NCBI RefSeq assembly: GCF_029852145.1
Contig: NC_079974.1
Location: forward strand, 19,508,082-19,572,081
Length of the DNA stretch: 64,000 bases
Source of the DNA: Microplitis mediator
Taxonomy: Eukaryota; Arthropoda; Insecta; Hymenoptera; Braconidae
Direction: 5' to 3'
In this document: positions 1-13,700 of the stretch, piece after piece
How the letters are laid out: the number at the start of each line of letters is the position of its first letter
Position numbering within the stretch: position 1 is the first letter of the stretch
Notes under the pieces: generated by a model
What the model was told of the DNA's origin: nothing
Database searches by the model: none
The model's input: the letters and a program-made list of their open reading frames with translations, nothing else
Made by a program: the position numbers and the translations under genes

Positions 1-137
1 CCGATAAAATATGCTCACACACATATACATGTGAAAAACTTGTGTGTGAGCATATTTTTTATGTTACACGCACACAAAATTAGTGAAAAAAGGGCGTAAT
101 TTTTCACATTCATCTGTGTGTGAGTATATTTTATCGG
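1..137. repeat. Foldback (MITE-like) element at window edge
   Basis: The first 22 bases (CCGATAAAATATGCTCACAC...) and the reverse complement of the last 22 (116-137) match at all but one position. A third, inverted copy of the same arm lies near 40-58, so the element can fold in two ways. It sits in what should be the first intron of ZT1. It may extend left of the window, so no target duplication can be assigned. Confidence 0.6.
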
Positions 138-299
138 CGGATCAATCGTCGCAAGTTAATAGCCATTTTAGCTTGAAATTGACAGTAATTTGCTGCCCGA
201 ATTTGTCGACAATTTGACAGCAAAAGTTAGAAAGAAAAATTCGCAGTTAATTTTTCCTCAATTTAGAGGTAACTTTTTTTTACTAGAAAAAAACCCTAA

Positions 300-502
300 T
301 AAAAGTTTCTTTGAATTTTTCGTCAAATGTCCATCAACTTCGGGCTTTTCCTTTTTTGACGATAATTTTTAAAGTGAATTTGCATTCTAATTCGGGTAGT
401 AAATTTACGTCAAATTGTTTAGCAAGTTGAATTCAAATTTTCGTCAAAAACGGAAAAGCCCGAAGTTGACGTACATTTGACGAAAAATTCAAGGAAACTT
501 TT
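300..502. repeat. Foldback element with ~60-bp inverted arms
   Basis: Positions 300-361 and 441-502 are near-perfect inverted repeats, both containing the AAAAGCCCGAAGTTGA motif or its complement. They enclose about 80 bp. This is a non-coding MITE-like insertion in the expanded ZT1 intron. The short open frame across 190-372 is a by-product of it. Confidence 0.65.
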
Positions 503-931
503 GCTAAGCAAACTCTGCTACTAGGATTCAGACCATTGATTTTATTTACTGTATAAATGACAGTTCTGACTTAGTGATTAAGTTTTATAAAAATTAGCAT
601 GAATATTAAAGAGTATTTAAAGTTTCTGCTTAATTATAAATTGCAAATGACAATTTACGGTGACGCTAATAGTTGATCAGACCGTTAATTTTAAATTAAC
701 TTGTGTCTGACTGGCTGCTGACACTGGAACTTTAAGTTCCAATGCAGGTAATCATGAAAAATCTAGTGTGTAACTCAGGATGAAACACGATTTCACTGCG
801 GGTGATGTCAGCCAACTTCACCCTGGTCTGAAATAGTTTTCTTTCATCCCTTGTCACACAATTTCCCATTAATTTAACTCATAATTGAATTTGTTTATGA
901 AATTAAATAAATAATTTATTATTATTTGCAG

Positions 932-1815
932 ATGATTTGTATCAGAAAGGAACTGATGACAATGACACGTCAATTTTCTTGAGAGAAGTCGAACATTCAT
1001 TGAAAAGAAATGAGGATATTTGGACCATCAATAGAACAGTTTTGGATTGTCGAGTTCCAATTATCAAGATAACTCATAAACTTACGGGCATTGATTGTGA
1101 TATATCGTTCAAAAACGGGCTTACTGTTGAAAATTCTAAAATGATTAAGTAAGTAAATGTAATAAATTATAAAAACTTTGAAGTTTCATTTGAATACTAA
1201 TTAAAAAAATCATTTTTTTATTTCAGAACGTACGTCGATAAATATCCTCTGTGCAAAAAACTAATTTTATTTATAAAAGACTGGATAAATTTATGTAATC
1301 TTAATGGCGAAAGCGGAATATGTAATTATGCTGTCGCTTGGATGGTAATTTATTATTTACAAACAAAGTTTATATTACCAAATGTTGCTGAGTTGATAAA
1401 ACTTGAGGGAAAGTCTCAAAGAATCGGTGGTTGGGAGACAGGAGCTTCCAAAGATTTTACCCTACCGGATATTAGTAATATTTATAATTTCAAAGATTTA
1501 TTACGGGGATTTTTCATAATGTGCGCGGGCTTTGATTATAGAAATAATATATTTTGTCCACTTCTGGGTCGTCCGATTAAAAAAATAGATTTTGTTATGT
1601 CGGAAAAGCTTGAAGATCTGCCTGATGAAATGGAGCCTTACAAAAATTACGTTAATAAAAATAAAAAAGCTGAAAGTTTACGGTTGGACTCAGTGGTAGC
1701 TGTCCAGGATCCATTTGATTTGAGCAACAATCTTACTAAAGCTGTTAAAAAATCTACCATGTATCGATTCAAAACTTATTCCTCACTGAGCGCTAAAAAG
1801 TTGATGATTAATTGA
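932..1815 (+). CDS. ZT1: 3' two exons of a zinc-finger TUTase-like gene (5' part outside window)
   Basis: Exons 932-1148 and 1227-1815. The acceptor TTGCAG at 926-931 opens exon 2 in the same phase as in the four paralogues downstream (codon split G|AT, giving DDLY). The donor GTAAGT is at 1149 and the acceptor TTTCAG ends at 1226. Exon 2 carries the third catalytic Asp of a DNA polymerase beta-type nucleotidyltransferase (IDCDISF; GAT at 1099). Exon 3 carries the central helices (WMVIYYLQ) and the PAP-associated core (LLRGFFIMCAGFDYRN, then QDPFDLSNNL), ending at TGA 1813-1815. The giant zinc-finger exon must lie upstream of base 1. In the paralogues this first intron is 71-83 bp, whereas here it exceeds 931 bp because of foldback insertions. 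The copy could therefore be intact or could have lost its first exon. The protein is closest by eye to ZT2. Confidence 0.85.
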
Positions 1816-2113
1816 ACGATTTATTTATTATTTGTATTTTTTTTTTTTTCAACGCAGCTCAAATAATTAAAAGCTCAAGTTTTTTTCTTTATTAACAGTA
1901 TTTTATTCCAAATACAGCGGGTACAATCGTTAATTAATTTCTAAGATTATTATTATAAAAAAAAGGTTGTTTATTATTTATTTATTACTTTTTTTTTTCA
2001 TTGATATAAATAATCATAGTGCCTTGAATTGAAACGTTTAATCAAAAAATATGGTAACTTTATATAACAACAATTAAATTTTTTTATATTTAATAATTTC
2101 ATATTAATGTGTA

Positions 2114-2119
2114 AATAAA
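2114..2119 (+). terminator. Candidate poly(A) signal of ZT1
   Basis: AATAAA about 300 bp after the ZT1 stop. The hexamer is common in AT-rich DNA, so this is only a candidate. Confidence 0.3.
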
Positions 2120-2336
2120 GTTATCATTTACAATTAAATATAATTAACAAGTATAAGCAAAATAATTTTATTATAAAAATCATATTATTTTTTACATGAT
2201 ATTTATATAAAAGTTATTTGGTTGTATTTATGATAAAAGTACAAAATATAACATTTAAATTTACATCCAATATAAGAGTTGTTTAACATTATTGTCATTT
2301 AATTTTTATTCCCGTAAACAAACAGGTAATTATATT

Positions 2337-2362
2337 TATATATATATATATATATATATAAT
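2337..2362. repeat. (TA)n microsatellite
   Basis: Uninterrupted TA dinucleotides for about 24 bases. Confidence 0.85.
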
Positions 2363-2731
2363 TATAAGAAGAGACAAATTTATTTATTATAATAATAAAT
2401 TATGATACTAAAAGTATGAGACATTTAAAAATTTTTGTATTTTGAATAAACAGAATAAATACTGAGGAAAATATTTAAATAACGCGTCAATTTAAAAATA
2501 ATTTTATTGTATTTTGAAAAAAAAATTTGATAACGAGTGACGATAATTAAATATATAAAAATTTTCAAATGTCTGTCACTTTTAGCATCGCTAATAAATT
2601 TAATAAATCAAATCTTGTAGTAAATGAGCAAGAAAATTCGAACGGATGAAAATTCTACTGATAATGAAAGCAGATAATAGATAATTTTTTATTTTTCAAT
2701 AAATAAATTAAATTTTTACAGAAAAAATTCA

Positions 2732-2879
2732 TGATCCTGAAGTTAGTAGACAGTTAAAAATTTTCGAATTTTTTTTCAATGATTCAAATTAAAAATAATA
2801 AAATACTAAAAATATGCACGTGTAGAAAACTAAAAAAACTACAGGTGCAATTTTTTGGAATATACTAACTTTAGTATCA
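2732..2879. repeat. Family-1 MITE copy at left edge of the minisatellite
   Basis: It starts TGATCCTGAAGTTAGTAGAC and ends ACTAACTTTAGTATCA, whose reverse complement (TGATACTAAAGTTAGT) matches the start. The interior holds the family signature ATGCACGTGTAGAAAA ... ACTACAGGTGCAATTTTTT, seen again near 27960, 49580 and 49760. It directly abuts the 39-bp array. Confidence 0.65.
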
Positions 2880-5199
2880 CTAACCATATAAATGATTTTA
2901 TATTATTATTTATATATAATTTATATGGTATTACTCAGGGTATAGATGTTATATATAATTTATATGGTATTACTCAGGGTATAGATTTTATATATAATTT
3001 ATATGGTATTACTCTGGGTATAGATTTTATATATAATTTATATGGTATTACTCAGGGTATAGATTTTATATATAATTTATATGGTATTACTCAGGGTACA
3101 GATTTTATATATAATTTATATGGTATTACTCTGGGTATAGATTTTATATATAATTTATATGGTATTACTCTGGGTATAGATTTTATATATAATTTATATG
3201 GTATTACTCTGGGAATAGATTTTATATATAATTTATATGGTATTACTCTGGGTATAGATTTTATATATAATTTATATGGTATTACTCTGGGTATAGATTT
3301 TATATATAATTTATATGGTATTACTCTGGGTAGAGATTTTATATATAATTTATATGGTATTACTCAGGGTATAGATTTTATATATAATTTATATGGTATT
3401 ACTCAGGGTATAGATTTTATATATAATTTATATGGTATTACTCTGGGTATAGATTTTATATATAATTTATATGGTATTACTCAGGGTACAGATTTAATAT
3501 ATAATTTATATGGTATTACTCTGGGTATAGATTTTATATATAATTTATATGGTATTACTCTGGGTATAGATTTTATATATAATTTATATGGTATTACTCA
3601 GGGTATAGATTTTATATATAATTTATATGGTATTACTCTGGGTATAGATTTTATATATAATTTATATGGTATTACTCAGGGTATAGATTTTATATATAAT
3701 TTATATGGTATTACTCAGGGTATAGATTTTATATATAATTTATATGGTATTACTCAGGGTATAGATTTTATATATAATTTATATGGTATTACTCAGGGTA
3801 TAGATTTTATATATAATTTATATGGTATCACTCTGGGTATAGATTTTATATATAATTTATATGGTACTACTCTGGGTATAGATTTTATATATAATTTATA
3901 TGGTATTACTCTGGGTATAGATTTTATATATAATTTATATGGTATTACTCTGGGAATAGATTTTATATATAATTTATATGGTATTACTCTGGGTATAGAT
4001 TTTATATATAATTTATATGGTATTACTCTGGGTATAGATTTTATATATAATTTATATGGTATTACTCTGGGTAGAGATTTTATATATAATTTATATGGTA
4101 TTACTCAGGGTATAGATTTTATATATAATTTATATGGTATTACTCAGGGTATAGATTTTATATATAATTTATATGGTATTACTCTGGGTACAGATTTTAT
4201 ATATAATTTATATGGTATTACTCAGGGTATAGATTTTATATATAATTTATATGGTATTACTCTGGGTATAGATTTTATATATAATTTATATGGTATTACT
4301 TAGGGTACAGATTTTATATATAATTTATATGGTATTACTCTGGGTATAGATTTTATATATAATTTATATGGTATTACTCTGGGTATAGATTTTATATATA
4401 ATTTATATGGTATTACTCAGGGTACAGATTTTATATATAATTTATATGGTATTACTCTGGGTATAGATTTTATATATAATTTATATGGTATTACTCAGGG
4501 TATAGATTTTATATATAATTTATATGGTATTACTCTGGGTAGAGATTTTATATATAATTTATATGGTATTACTCAGGGTATAGATTTTATATATAATTTA
4601 TATGGTATTACTCTGGGTATAGATTTTATATATAATTTATATGGTATTACTCTGGGTAGAGATTTTATATATAATTTATATGGTATTACTCAGGGTATAG
4701 ATTTTATATATAATTTATATGGTATTACTCTGGGTAGAGATTTTATATATAATTTATATGGTATTACTCAGGGTATAGATTTTATATATAATTTATATGG
4801 TATTACTCTGGGTATAGATTTTATATATAATTTATATGGTATTACTCTGGGAATAGATTTTATATATAATTTATATGGTATTACTCTGGGTATAGATTTT
4901 ATATATAATTTATATGGTATTACTCTGGGTATAGATTTTATATATAATTTATATGGTATTACTCTGGGTAGAGATTTTATATATAATTTATATGGTATTA
5001 CTCAGGGTATAGATTTTATATATAATTTATATGGTATTACTCAGGGTATAGATTTTATATATAATTTATATGGTATTACTCTGGGTATAGATTTTATATA
5101 TAATTTATATGGTATTACTCAGGGTACAGATTTTATATATAATTTATATGGTATTACTCTGGGTATAGATTTTATATATAATTTATATGGTATTACTCT

Positions 5200-8100
5200 G
5201 GGAATAGATTTTATATATAATTTATATGGTATTACTCTGGGTATAGATTTTATATATAATTTATATGGTATTACTCTGGGTATAGATTTTATATATAATT
5301 TATATGGTATTACTCAGGGTACAGATTTTATATATAATTTATATGGTATTACTCTGGGTATAGATTTTATATATAATTTATATGGTATTACTCTGGGTAT
5401 AGATTTTATATATAATTTATATGGTATTACTCAGGGTACAGATTTTATATATAATTTATATGGTATTACTCTGGGTATAGATTTTATATATAATTTATAT
5501 GGTATTACTCTGGGTATAGATTTTATATATAATTTATATGGTATTACTCTGGGAATAGATTTTATATATAATTTATATGGTATTACTCTGGGTATAGATT
5601 TTATATATAATTTATATGGTATTACTCTGGGTATAGATTTTATATATAATTTATATGGTATTACTCTGGGTAGAGATTTTATATATAATTTATATGGTAT
5701 TACTCAGGGTATAGATTTTATATATAATTTATATGGTATTACTCTGGGTATAGATTTTATATATAATTTATATGGTATTACTCTGGGTATAGATTTTATA
5801 TATAATTTATATGGTATTACTCAGGGTATAGATTTTATATATAATTTATATGGTATTACTCTGGGTATAGATTTTATATATAATTTATATGGTATTACTC
5901 AGGGTATAGATTTTATATATAATTTATATGGTATTACTCAGGGTACAGATTTTATATATAATTTATATGGTATTACTCTGGGTATAGATTTTATATATAA
6001 TTTATATGGTATTACTCTGGGTATAGATTTTATATATAATTTATATGGTATTACTCTGGGAATAGATTTTATATATAATTTATATGGTATTACTCTGGGT
6101 ATAGATTTTATATATAATTTATATGGTATTACTCTGGGTATAGATTTTATATATAATTTATATGGTATTACTCAGGGTACAGATTTTATATATAATTTAT
6201 ATGGTATTACTCTGGGTATAGATTTTATATATAATTTATATGGTATTACTCTGGGTATAGATTTTATATATAATTTATATGGTATTACTCAGGGTACAGA
6301 TTTTATATATAATTTATATGGTATTACTCTGGGTATAGATTTTATATATAATTTATATGGTATTACTCTGGGTATAGATTTTATATATAATTTATATGGT
6401 ATTACTCTGGGAATAGATTTTATATATAATTTATATGGTATTACTCTGGGTATAGATTTTATATATAATTTATATGGTATTACTCAGGGTATAGATTTTA
6501 TATATAATTTATATGGTATTACTCTGGGTAGAGATTTTATATATAATTTATATGGTATTACTCAGGGTATAGATTTTATATATAATTTATATGGTATTAC
6601 TCAGGGTATAGATTTTATATATAATTTATATGGTATTACTCTGGGTACAGATTTTATATATAATTTATATGGTATTACTCAGGGTATAGATTTTATATAT
6701 AATTTATATGGTATTACTCTGGGTATAGATTTTATATATAATTTATATGGTATTACTCTGGGTACAGATTTTATATATAATTTATATGGTATTACTCTGG
6801 GTATAGATTTTATATATAATTTATATGGTATTACTCTGGGTATAGATTTTATATATAATTTATATGGTATTACTCTGGGTAGAGATTTTATATATAATTT
6901 ATATGGTATTACTCAGGGTATAGATTTTATATATAATTTATATGGTATTACTCAGGGTATAGATTTTATATATAATTTATATGGTATTACTCTGGGTATA
7001 GATTTTATATATAATTTATATGGTATTACTCAGGGTACAGATTTTATATATAATTTATATGGTATTACTCTGGGTATAGATTTTATATATAATTTATATG
7101 GTATTACTCTGGGTATAGATTTTATATATAATTTATATGGTATTACTCAGGGTATAGATTTTATATATAATTTATATGGTATTACTCTGGGTATAGATTT
7201 TATATATAATTTATATGGTATTACTCAGGGTACAGATTTTATATATAATTTATATGGTATTACTCTGGGTATAGATTTTATATATAATTTATATGGTATT
7301 ACTCTGGGTAGAGATTTTATATATAATTTATATGGTATTACTCAGGGTATAGATTTTATATATAATTTATATGGTATTACTCAGGGTATAGATTTTATAT
7401 ATAATTTATATGGTATTACTCTGGGTATAGATTTTATATATAATTTATATGGTATTACTCAGGGTACAGATTTTATATATAATTTATATGGTATTACTCT
7501 GGGTATAGATTTTATATATAATTTATATGGTCTTACTCTGGGTATAGATTTTATATATAATTTATATGGTATTACTCTGGGAATAGATTTTATATATAAT
7601 TTATATGGTATTACTCTGGGTATAGATTTTATATATAATTTATATGGTATTACTCTGGGTATAGATTTTATATATAATTTATATGGTATTACTCAGGGTA
7701 CAGATTTTATATATAATTTATATGGTATTACTCTGGGTATAGATTTTATATATAATTTATATGGTATTACTCTGGGTATAGATTTTATATATAATTTATA
7801 TGGTATTACTCAGGGTACAGATTTTATATATAATTTATATGGTATTACTCTGGGTATAGATTTTATATATAATTTATATGGTATTACTCTGGGTATAGAT
7901 TTTATATATAATTTATATGGTATTACTCTGGGAATAGATTTTATATATAATTTATATGGTATTACTCTGGGTATAGATTTTATATATAATTTATATGGTA
8001 TTACTCTGGGTATAGATTTTATATATAATTTATATGGTATTACTCTGGGTATAGATTTTATATATAATTTATATGGTATTACTCAGGGTATAGATTTTAT

Positions 8101-8800
8101 ATATAATTTATATGGTATTACTCTGGGTATAGATTTTATATATAATTTATATGGTATTACTCTGGGTATAGATTTTATATATAATTTATATGGTATTACT
8201 CAGGGTATAGATTTTATATATAATTTATATGGTATTACTCTGGGTATAGATTTTATATATAATTTATATGGTATTACTCAGGGTATAGATTTTATATATA
8301 ATTTATATGGTATTACTCAGGGTACAGATTTTATATATAATTTATATGGTATTACTCTGGGTATAGATTTTATATATAATTTATATGGTATTACTCTGGG
8401 TATAGATTTTATATATAATTTATATGGTATTACTCTGGGAATAGATTTTATATATAATTTATATGGTATTACTCTGGGTATAGATTTTATATATAATTTA
8501 TATGGTATTACTCTGGGTATAGATTTTATATATAATTTATATGGTATTACTCAGGGTACAGATTTTATATATAATTTATATGGTATTACTCTGGGTATAG
8601 ATTTTATATATAATTTATATGGTATTACTCTGGGTATAGATTTTATATATAATTTATATGGTATTACTCAGGGTACAGATTTTATATATAATTTATATGG
8701 TATTACTCTGGGTATAGATTTTATATATAATTTATATGGTATTACTCTGGGTATAGATTTTATATATAATTTATATGGTATTACTCTGGGAATAGATTTT
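5200..8800. repeat. Higher-order duplication in the array, offset 2379 bp (61 monomers)
   Basis: The GGGAATAG variant occurs at 5200, 5551, 6058 and 6409 (spacings 351, 507, 351) and again at 7579, 7930, 8437 and 8788 with the same spacings. Every spacing is an exact multiple of 39, so a block of 61 monomers was duplicated. Confidence 0.8.
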
Positions 8801-9606
8801 ATATATAATTTATATGGTATTACTCTGGGTATAGATTTTATATATAATTTATATGGTATTACTCAGGGTATAGATTTTATATATAATTTATATGGTATTA
8901 CTCTGGGTAGAGATTTTATATATAATTTATATGGTATTACTCAGGGTATAGATTTTATATATAATTTATATGGTATTACTCAGGGTATAGATTTTATATA
9001 TAATTTATATGGTATTACTCTGGGTACAGATTTTATATATAATTTATATGGTATTACTCAGGGTATAGATTTTATATATAATTTATATGGTATTACTCTG
9101 GGTATAGATTTTATATATAATTTATATGGTATTACTCTGGGTAGAGATTTTATATATAATTTATATGGTATTACTCTGGGTATAGATTTTATATATAATT
9201 TATATGGTATTACTCTGGGTATAGATTTTATATATAATTTATATGGTATTACTCTGGGTAGAGATTTTATATATAATTTATATGGTATTACTCAGGGTAT
9301 AGATTTTATATATAATTTATATGGTATTACTCAGGGTATAGATTTTATATATAATTTATATGGTATTACTCTGGGTATAGATTTTATATATAATTTATAT
9401 GGTATTACTCAGGGTACAGATTTTATATATAATTTATATGGTATTACTCTGGGTATAGATTTTATATATAATTTATATGGTATTACTCTGGGTATAGATT
9501 TTATATATAATTTATATGGTATTACTCAGGGTATAGATTTTATATATAATTTATATGGTATTACTCTGGGTATAGATTTTATATATAATTTATATGGTAT
9601 TACTCA

Positions 9607-9706
9607 NNNNNNNNNNNNNNNNNNNNNNNNNNNNNNNNNNNNNNNNNNNNNNNNNNNNNNNNNNNNNNNNNNNNNNNNNNNNNNNNNNNNNNNNNNNNNN
9701 NNNNNN
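9607..9706. other. Assembly gap (100 N) inside the minisatellite
   Basis: Exactly 100 Ns with array monomers on both sides. This is the usual placeholder for a gap of unknown size, so the array is probably longer than shown. Confidence 0.98.
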
Positions 9707-11384
9707 ATTGCTCTGGGTATAGATTTTATATATAATTTATATGGTATTACTCTGGGTATAGATTTTATATATAATTTATATGGTATTACTCTGGGTATAG
9801 ATTTTATATATAATTTATATGGTATTACTCTGGGTATAGATTTTATATATAATTTATATGGTATTACTCTGGGTATAGATTTTATATATAATTTATATGG
9901 TATTACTCAGGGTATAGATTTTATATATAATTTATATGGTATTACTCTGGGTATAGATTTTATATATAATTTATATGGTATTACTCAGGGTATAGATTTT
10001 ATATATAATTTATATGGTATTACTCAGGGTATAGATTTTATATATAATTTATATGGTATTACTCAGGGTATAGATTTTATATATAATTTATATGGTATTA
10101 CTCAGGGTATAGATTTTATATATAATTTATATGGTATTACTCAGGGTATAGATTTTATATATAATTTATATGGTATTACTCAGGGTATAGATTTTATATA
10201 TAATTTATATGGTATTACTCTGGGTATAGATTTTATATATAATTTATATGGTATTACTCTGGGTATAGATTTTATATATAATTTATATGGTATTACTCAG
10301 GGTATAGATTTTATATATAATTTATATGGTATTACTCTGGGTATAGATTTTATATATAATTTATATGGTATTACTCAGGGTATAGATTTTATATATAATT
10401 TATATGGTATTACTCTGGGTATAGATTTTACATATAATTTATATGGTGTTACTCAGGGTATAGATTTTATATATAATTTATATGGTATTACTCTGGGTAT
10501 AGATTTTATATATAATTTATATGGTATTACTCAGGGTATAGATTTTATATATAATTTATATGGTATTACTCAGGGTATAGATTTTATATATAATTTATAT
10601 GGTATTACTCAGGGTATAGATGTTATATATAATTTATATGGTATTACTCAGGGTATAGATGTTATATATAATTTATATGGTATTACTCAGGGTATAGATT
10701 TTATATATAATTTATATGGTATTACTCAGGGTATAGATTTTATATATAATTTATATGGTATTACTCAGGGTATAGATTTTATATATAATTTATATGGTAT
10801 TACTCTGGGTATAGATTTTATATATAATTTATATGGTATTACTCTGAGTATAGATTTTATATATAATTTATATGGTATTACTCAGGGTATAGATTTTATA
10901 TATAATTTTATATGGTATTACTCTGGGTATAGATTTTATATATAATTTATATGGTATTACTCAGGGTATAGATTTTATATATAATTTATATGGTATTACT
11001 CAGGGTATAGATTTTATATATAATTTATATGGTATTACTCAGGGTATAGATTTTATATATAATTTATATGGTATCACTCTGGGTATAGATTTTATATATA
11101 ATTTATATGGTACTACTCTGGGTATAGATTTTATATATAATTTATATGGTATTACTCTGGGTATAGATTTTATATATAATTTATATGGTATTACTCTGGG
11201 TATAGATTTTATATATAATTTATATGGTATTACTCTGGGTATAGATTTTATATATAATTTATATGGTATTACTCAGGGTATAGATTTTATATATAATTTA
11301 TATGGTATTACTCAGGGTATAGATTTTATATATAATTTATATGGTATTACTCAGGGTATAGATTTTATATATAATTTATATGGT

Positions 11385-13700
11385 ATCACTCTGGGTATAG
11401 ATTTTATATATAATTTATATGGTACTACTCTGGGTATAGATTTTATATATAATTTATATGGTATTACTCTGGGTATAGATTTTATATATAATTTATATGG
11501 TATTACTCTGGGTATAGATTTTATATATAATTTATATGGTATTACTCTGGGTATAGATTTTATATATAATTTATATGGTATTACTCAGGGTATAGATTTT
11601 ATATATAATTTATATGGTATTACTCAGGGTATAGATTTTATATATAATTTATATGGTATTACTCAGGGTATAAATTTTATATATAATTTATATGGTATTA
11701 CTCTGGGTATAGATTTTATATATAATTTATATGGTATTACTCAGGGTATAGATTTTATATATAATTTATATGGTATTACTCAGGGTATAGATTTTATATA
11801 TAATTTATATGGTATTACTCAGGGTATAGATTTTATATATAATTTATATGGTATTACTCAAGGTATAGATGTTATATATAATTTATATGGTATTACTCAG
11901 GGTATAGATTTTATATATAATTTATATGGTATTACTCTGGGTATAGATTTTATATATAATTTATATGGTATTACTCTGGGTATAGATTTTATATATAATT
12001 TATATGGTATTACTCAGGGTACAGATTTTATATATAATTTATATGGTATTACTCTGGGTACAGATTTTATATATAATTTATATGGTATTACTCTGGGTAT
12101 AGATTTTATATATAATTTATATGGTATTACTCAGGGTATAGATTTTATATATAATTTATATGGTATTACTCAGGGTATAGATTTTATATATAATTTATAT
12201 GGTATTACTCAGGGTATAGATTTTATATATAATTTATATGGTATTACTCAGGGTATAGATGTTATATATAATTTATATGGTATTACTCAGGGTATAGATG
12301 TTATATATAATTTATATGGTATTACTCAGGGTATAGATTTTATATATAATTTATATGGTATTACTCAGGGTATAGATTTTATATATAATTTATATGGTAT
12401 TACTCTGGGTATAGATTTTATATATAATTTATATGGTATTACTCAGGGTATAGATTTTATATATAATTTATATGGTATTACTCTGGGTATAGATTTTACA
12501 TATAATTTATATGGTGTTACTCAGGGTATAGATTTTATATATAATTTATATGGTATTACTCTGGGTATAGATTTTACATATAATTTATATGGTGTTACTC
12601 AGGGTATAGATTTTATATATAATTTATATGGTATTACTCTGGGTATAGATTTTATATATAATTTATATGGTATTACTCAGGGTATAGATTTTATATATAA
12701 TTTATATGGTATTACTCAGGGTATAGATTTTATATATAATTTATATGGTATTACTCAGGGTATAGATGTTATATATAATTTATATGGTATTACTCAGGGT
12801 ATAGATGTTATATATAATTTATATGGTATTACTCAGGGTATAGATTTTATATATAATTTATATGGTATTACTCAGGGTATAGATTTTATATATAATTTAT
12901 ATGGTATTACTCAGGGTATAGATTTTATATATAATTTATATGGTATTACTCTGGGTATAGATTTTATATATAATTTATATGGTATTACTCTGAGTATAGA
13001 TTTTATATATAATTTATATGGTATTACTCAGGGTATAGATTTTATATATAATTTATATGGTATTACTCTGGGTATAGATTTTATATATAATTTATATGGT
13101 ATTACTCAGGGTATAGATTTTATATATAATTTATATGGTATTACTCAGGGTATAGATTTTATATATAATTTATATGGTATTACTCAGGGTATAGATTTTA
13201 TATATAATTTATATGGTATCACTCTGGGTATAGATTTTATATATAATTTATATGGTACTACTCTGGGTATAGATTTTATATATAATTTATATGGTATTAC
13301 TCTGGGTATAGATTTTATATATAATTTATATGGTATTACTCTGGGTATAGATTTTATATATAATTTATATGGTATTACTCTGGGTATAGATTTTATATAT
13401 AATTTATATGGTATTACTCAGGGTATAGATTTTATATATAATTTATATGGTATTACTCAGGGTATAGATTTTATATATAATTTATATGGTATTACTCAGG
13501 GTATAAATTTTATATATAATTTATATGGTATTACTCTGGGTATAGATTTTATATATAATTTATATGGTATTACTCAGGGTATAGATTTTATATATAATTT
13601 ATATGGTATTACTCAGGGTATAGATTTTATATATAATTTATATGGTATTACTCAGGGTATAGATTTTATATATAATTTATATGGTATTACTCAAGGTATA
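11385..13700. repeat. Higher-order duplication in the array, offset 1833 bp (47 monomers)
   Basis: Rare variants recur at a constant offset: ATCACT at 11385 and 13218, GTATAAAT at 11668 and 13501, and CAAGGTATAGATGTT at 11859 and 13692. Each pair is 1833 bp apart, which is 47 monomers. Confidence 0.8.

Larger units (their letters stand above)
1816..2731. other. AT-rich 3' flank of ZT1
   Basis: No coding frame is supported. The stretch holds poly-T runs, a phrase GTGCCTTGAATTGAAA at about 2020 that recurs in the 3' flanks of ZT2 and ZT3, a possible poly(A) signal and a TA microsatellite. The shared phrase shows that the duplicated unit included the 3' flank. Confidence 0.5.

Noticed and set aside
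2855..4303. 482-codon open frame made of 13-residue repeats
   Set aside because: It is the minisatellite read in one frame. It starts at a TTG with no upstream signals, has no domain, and is explained by a 39-bp period.
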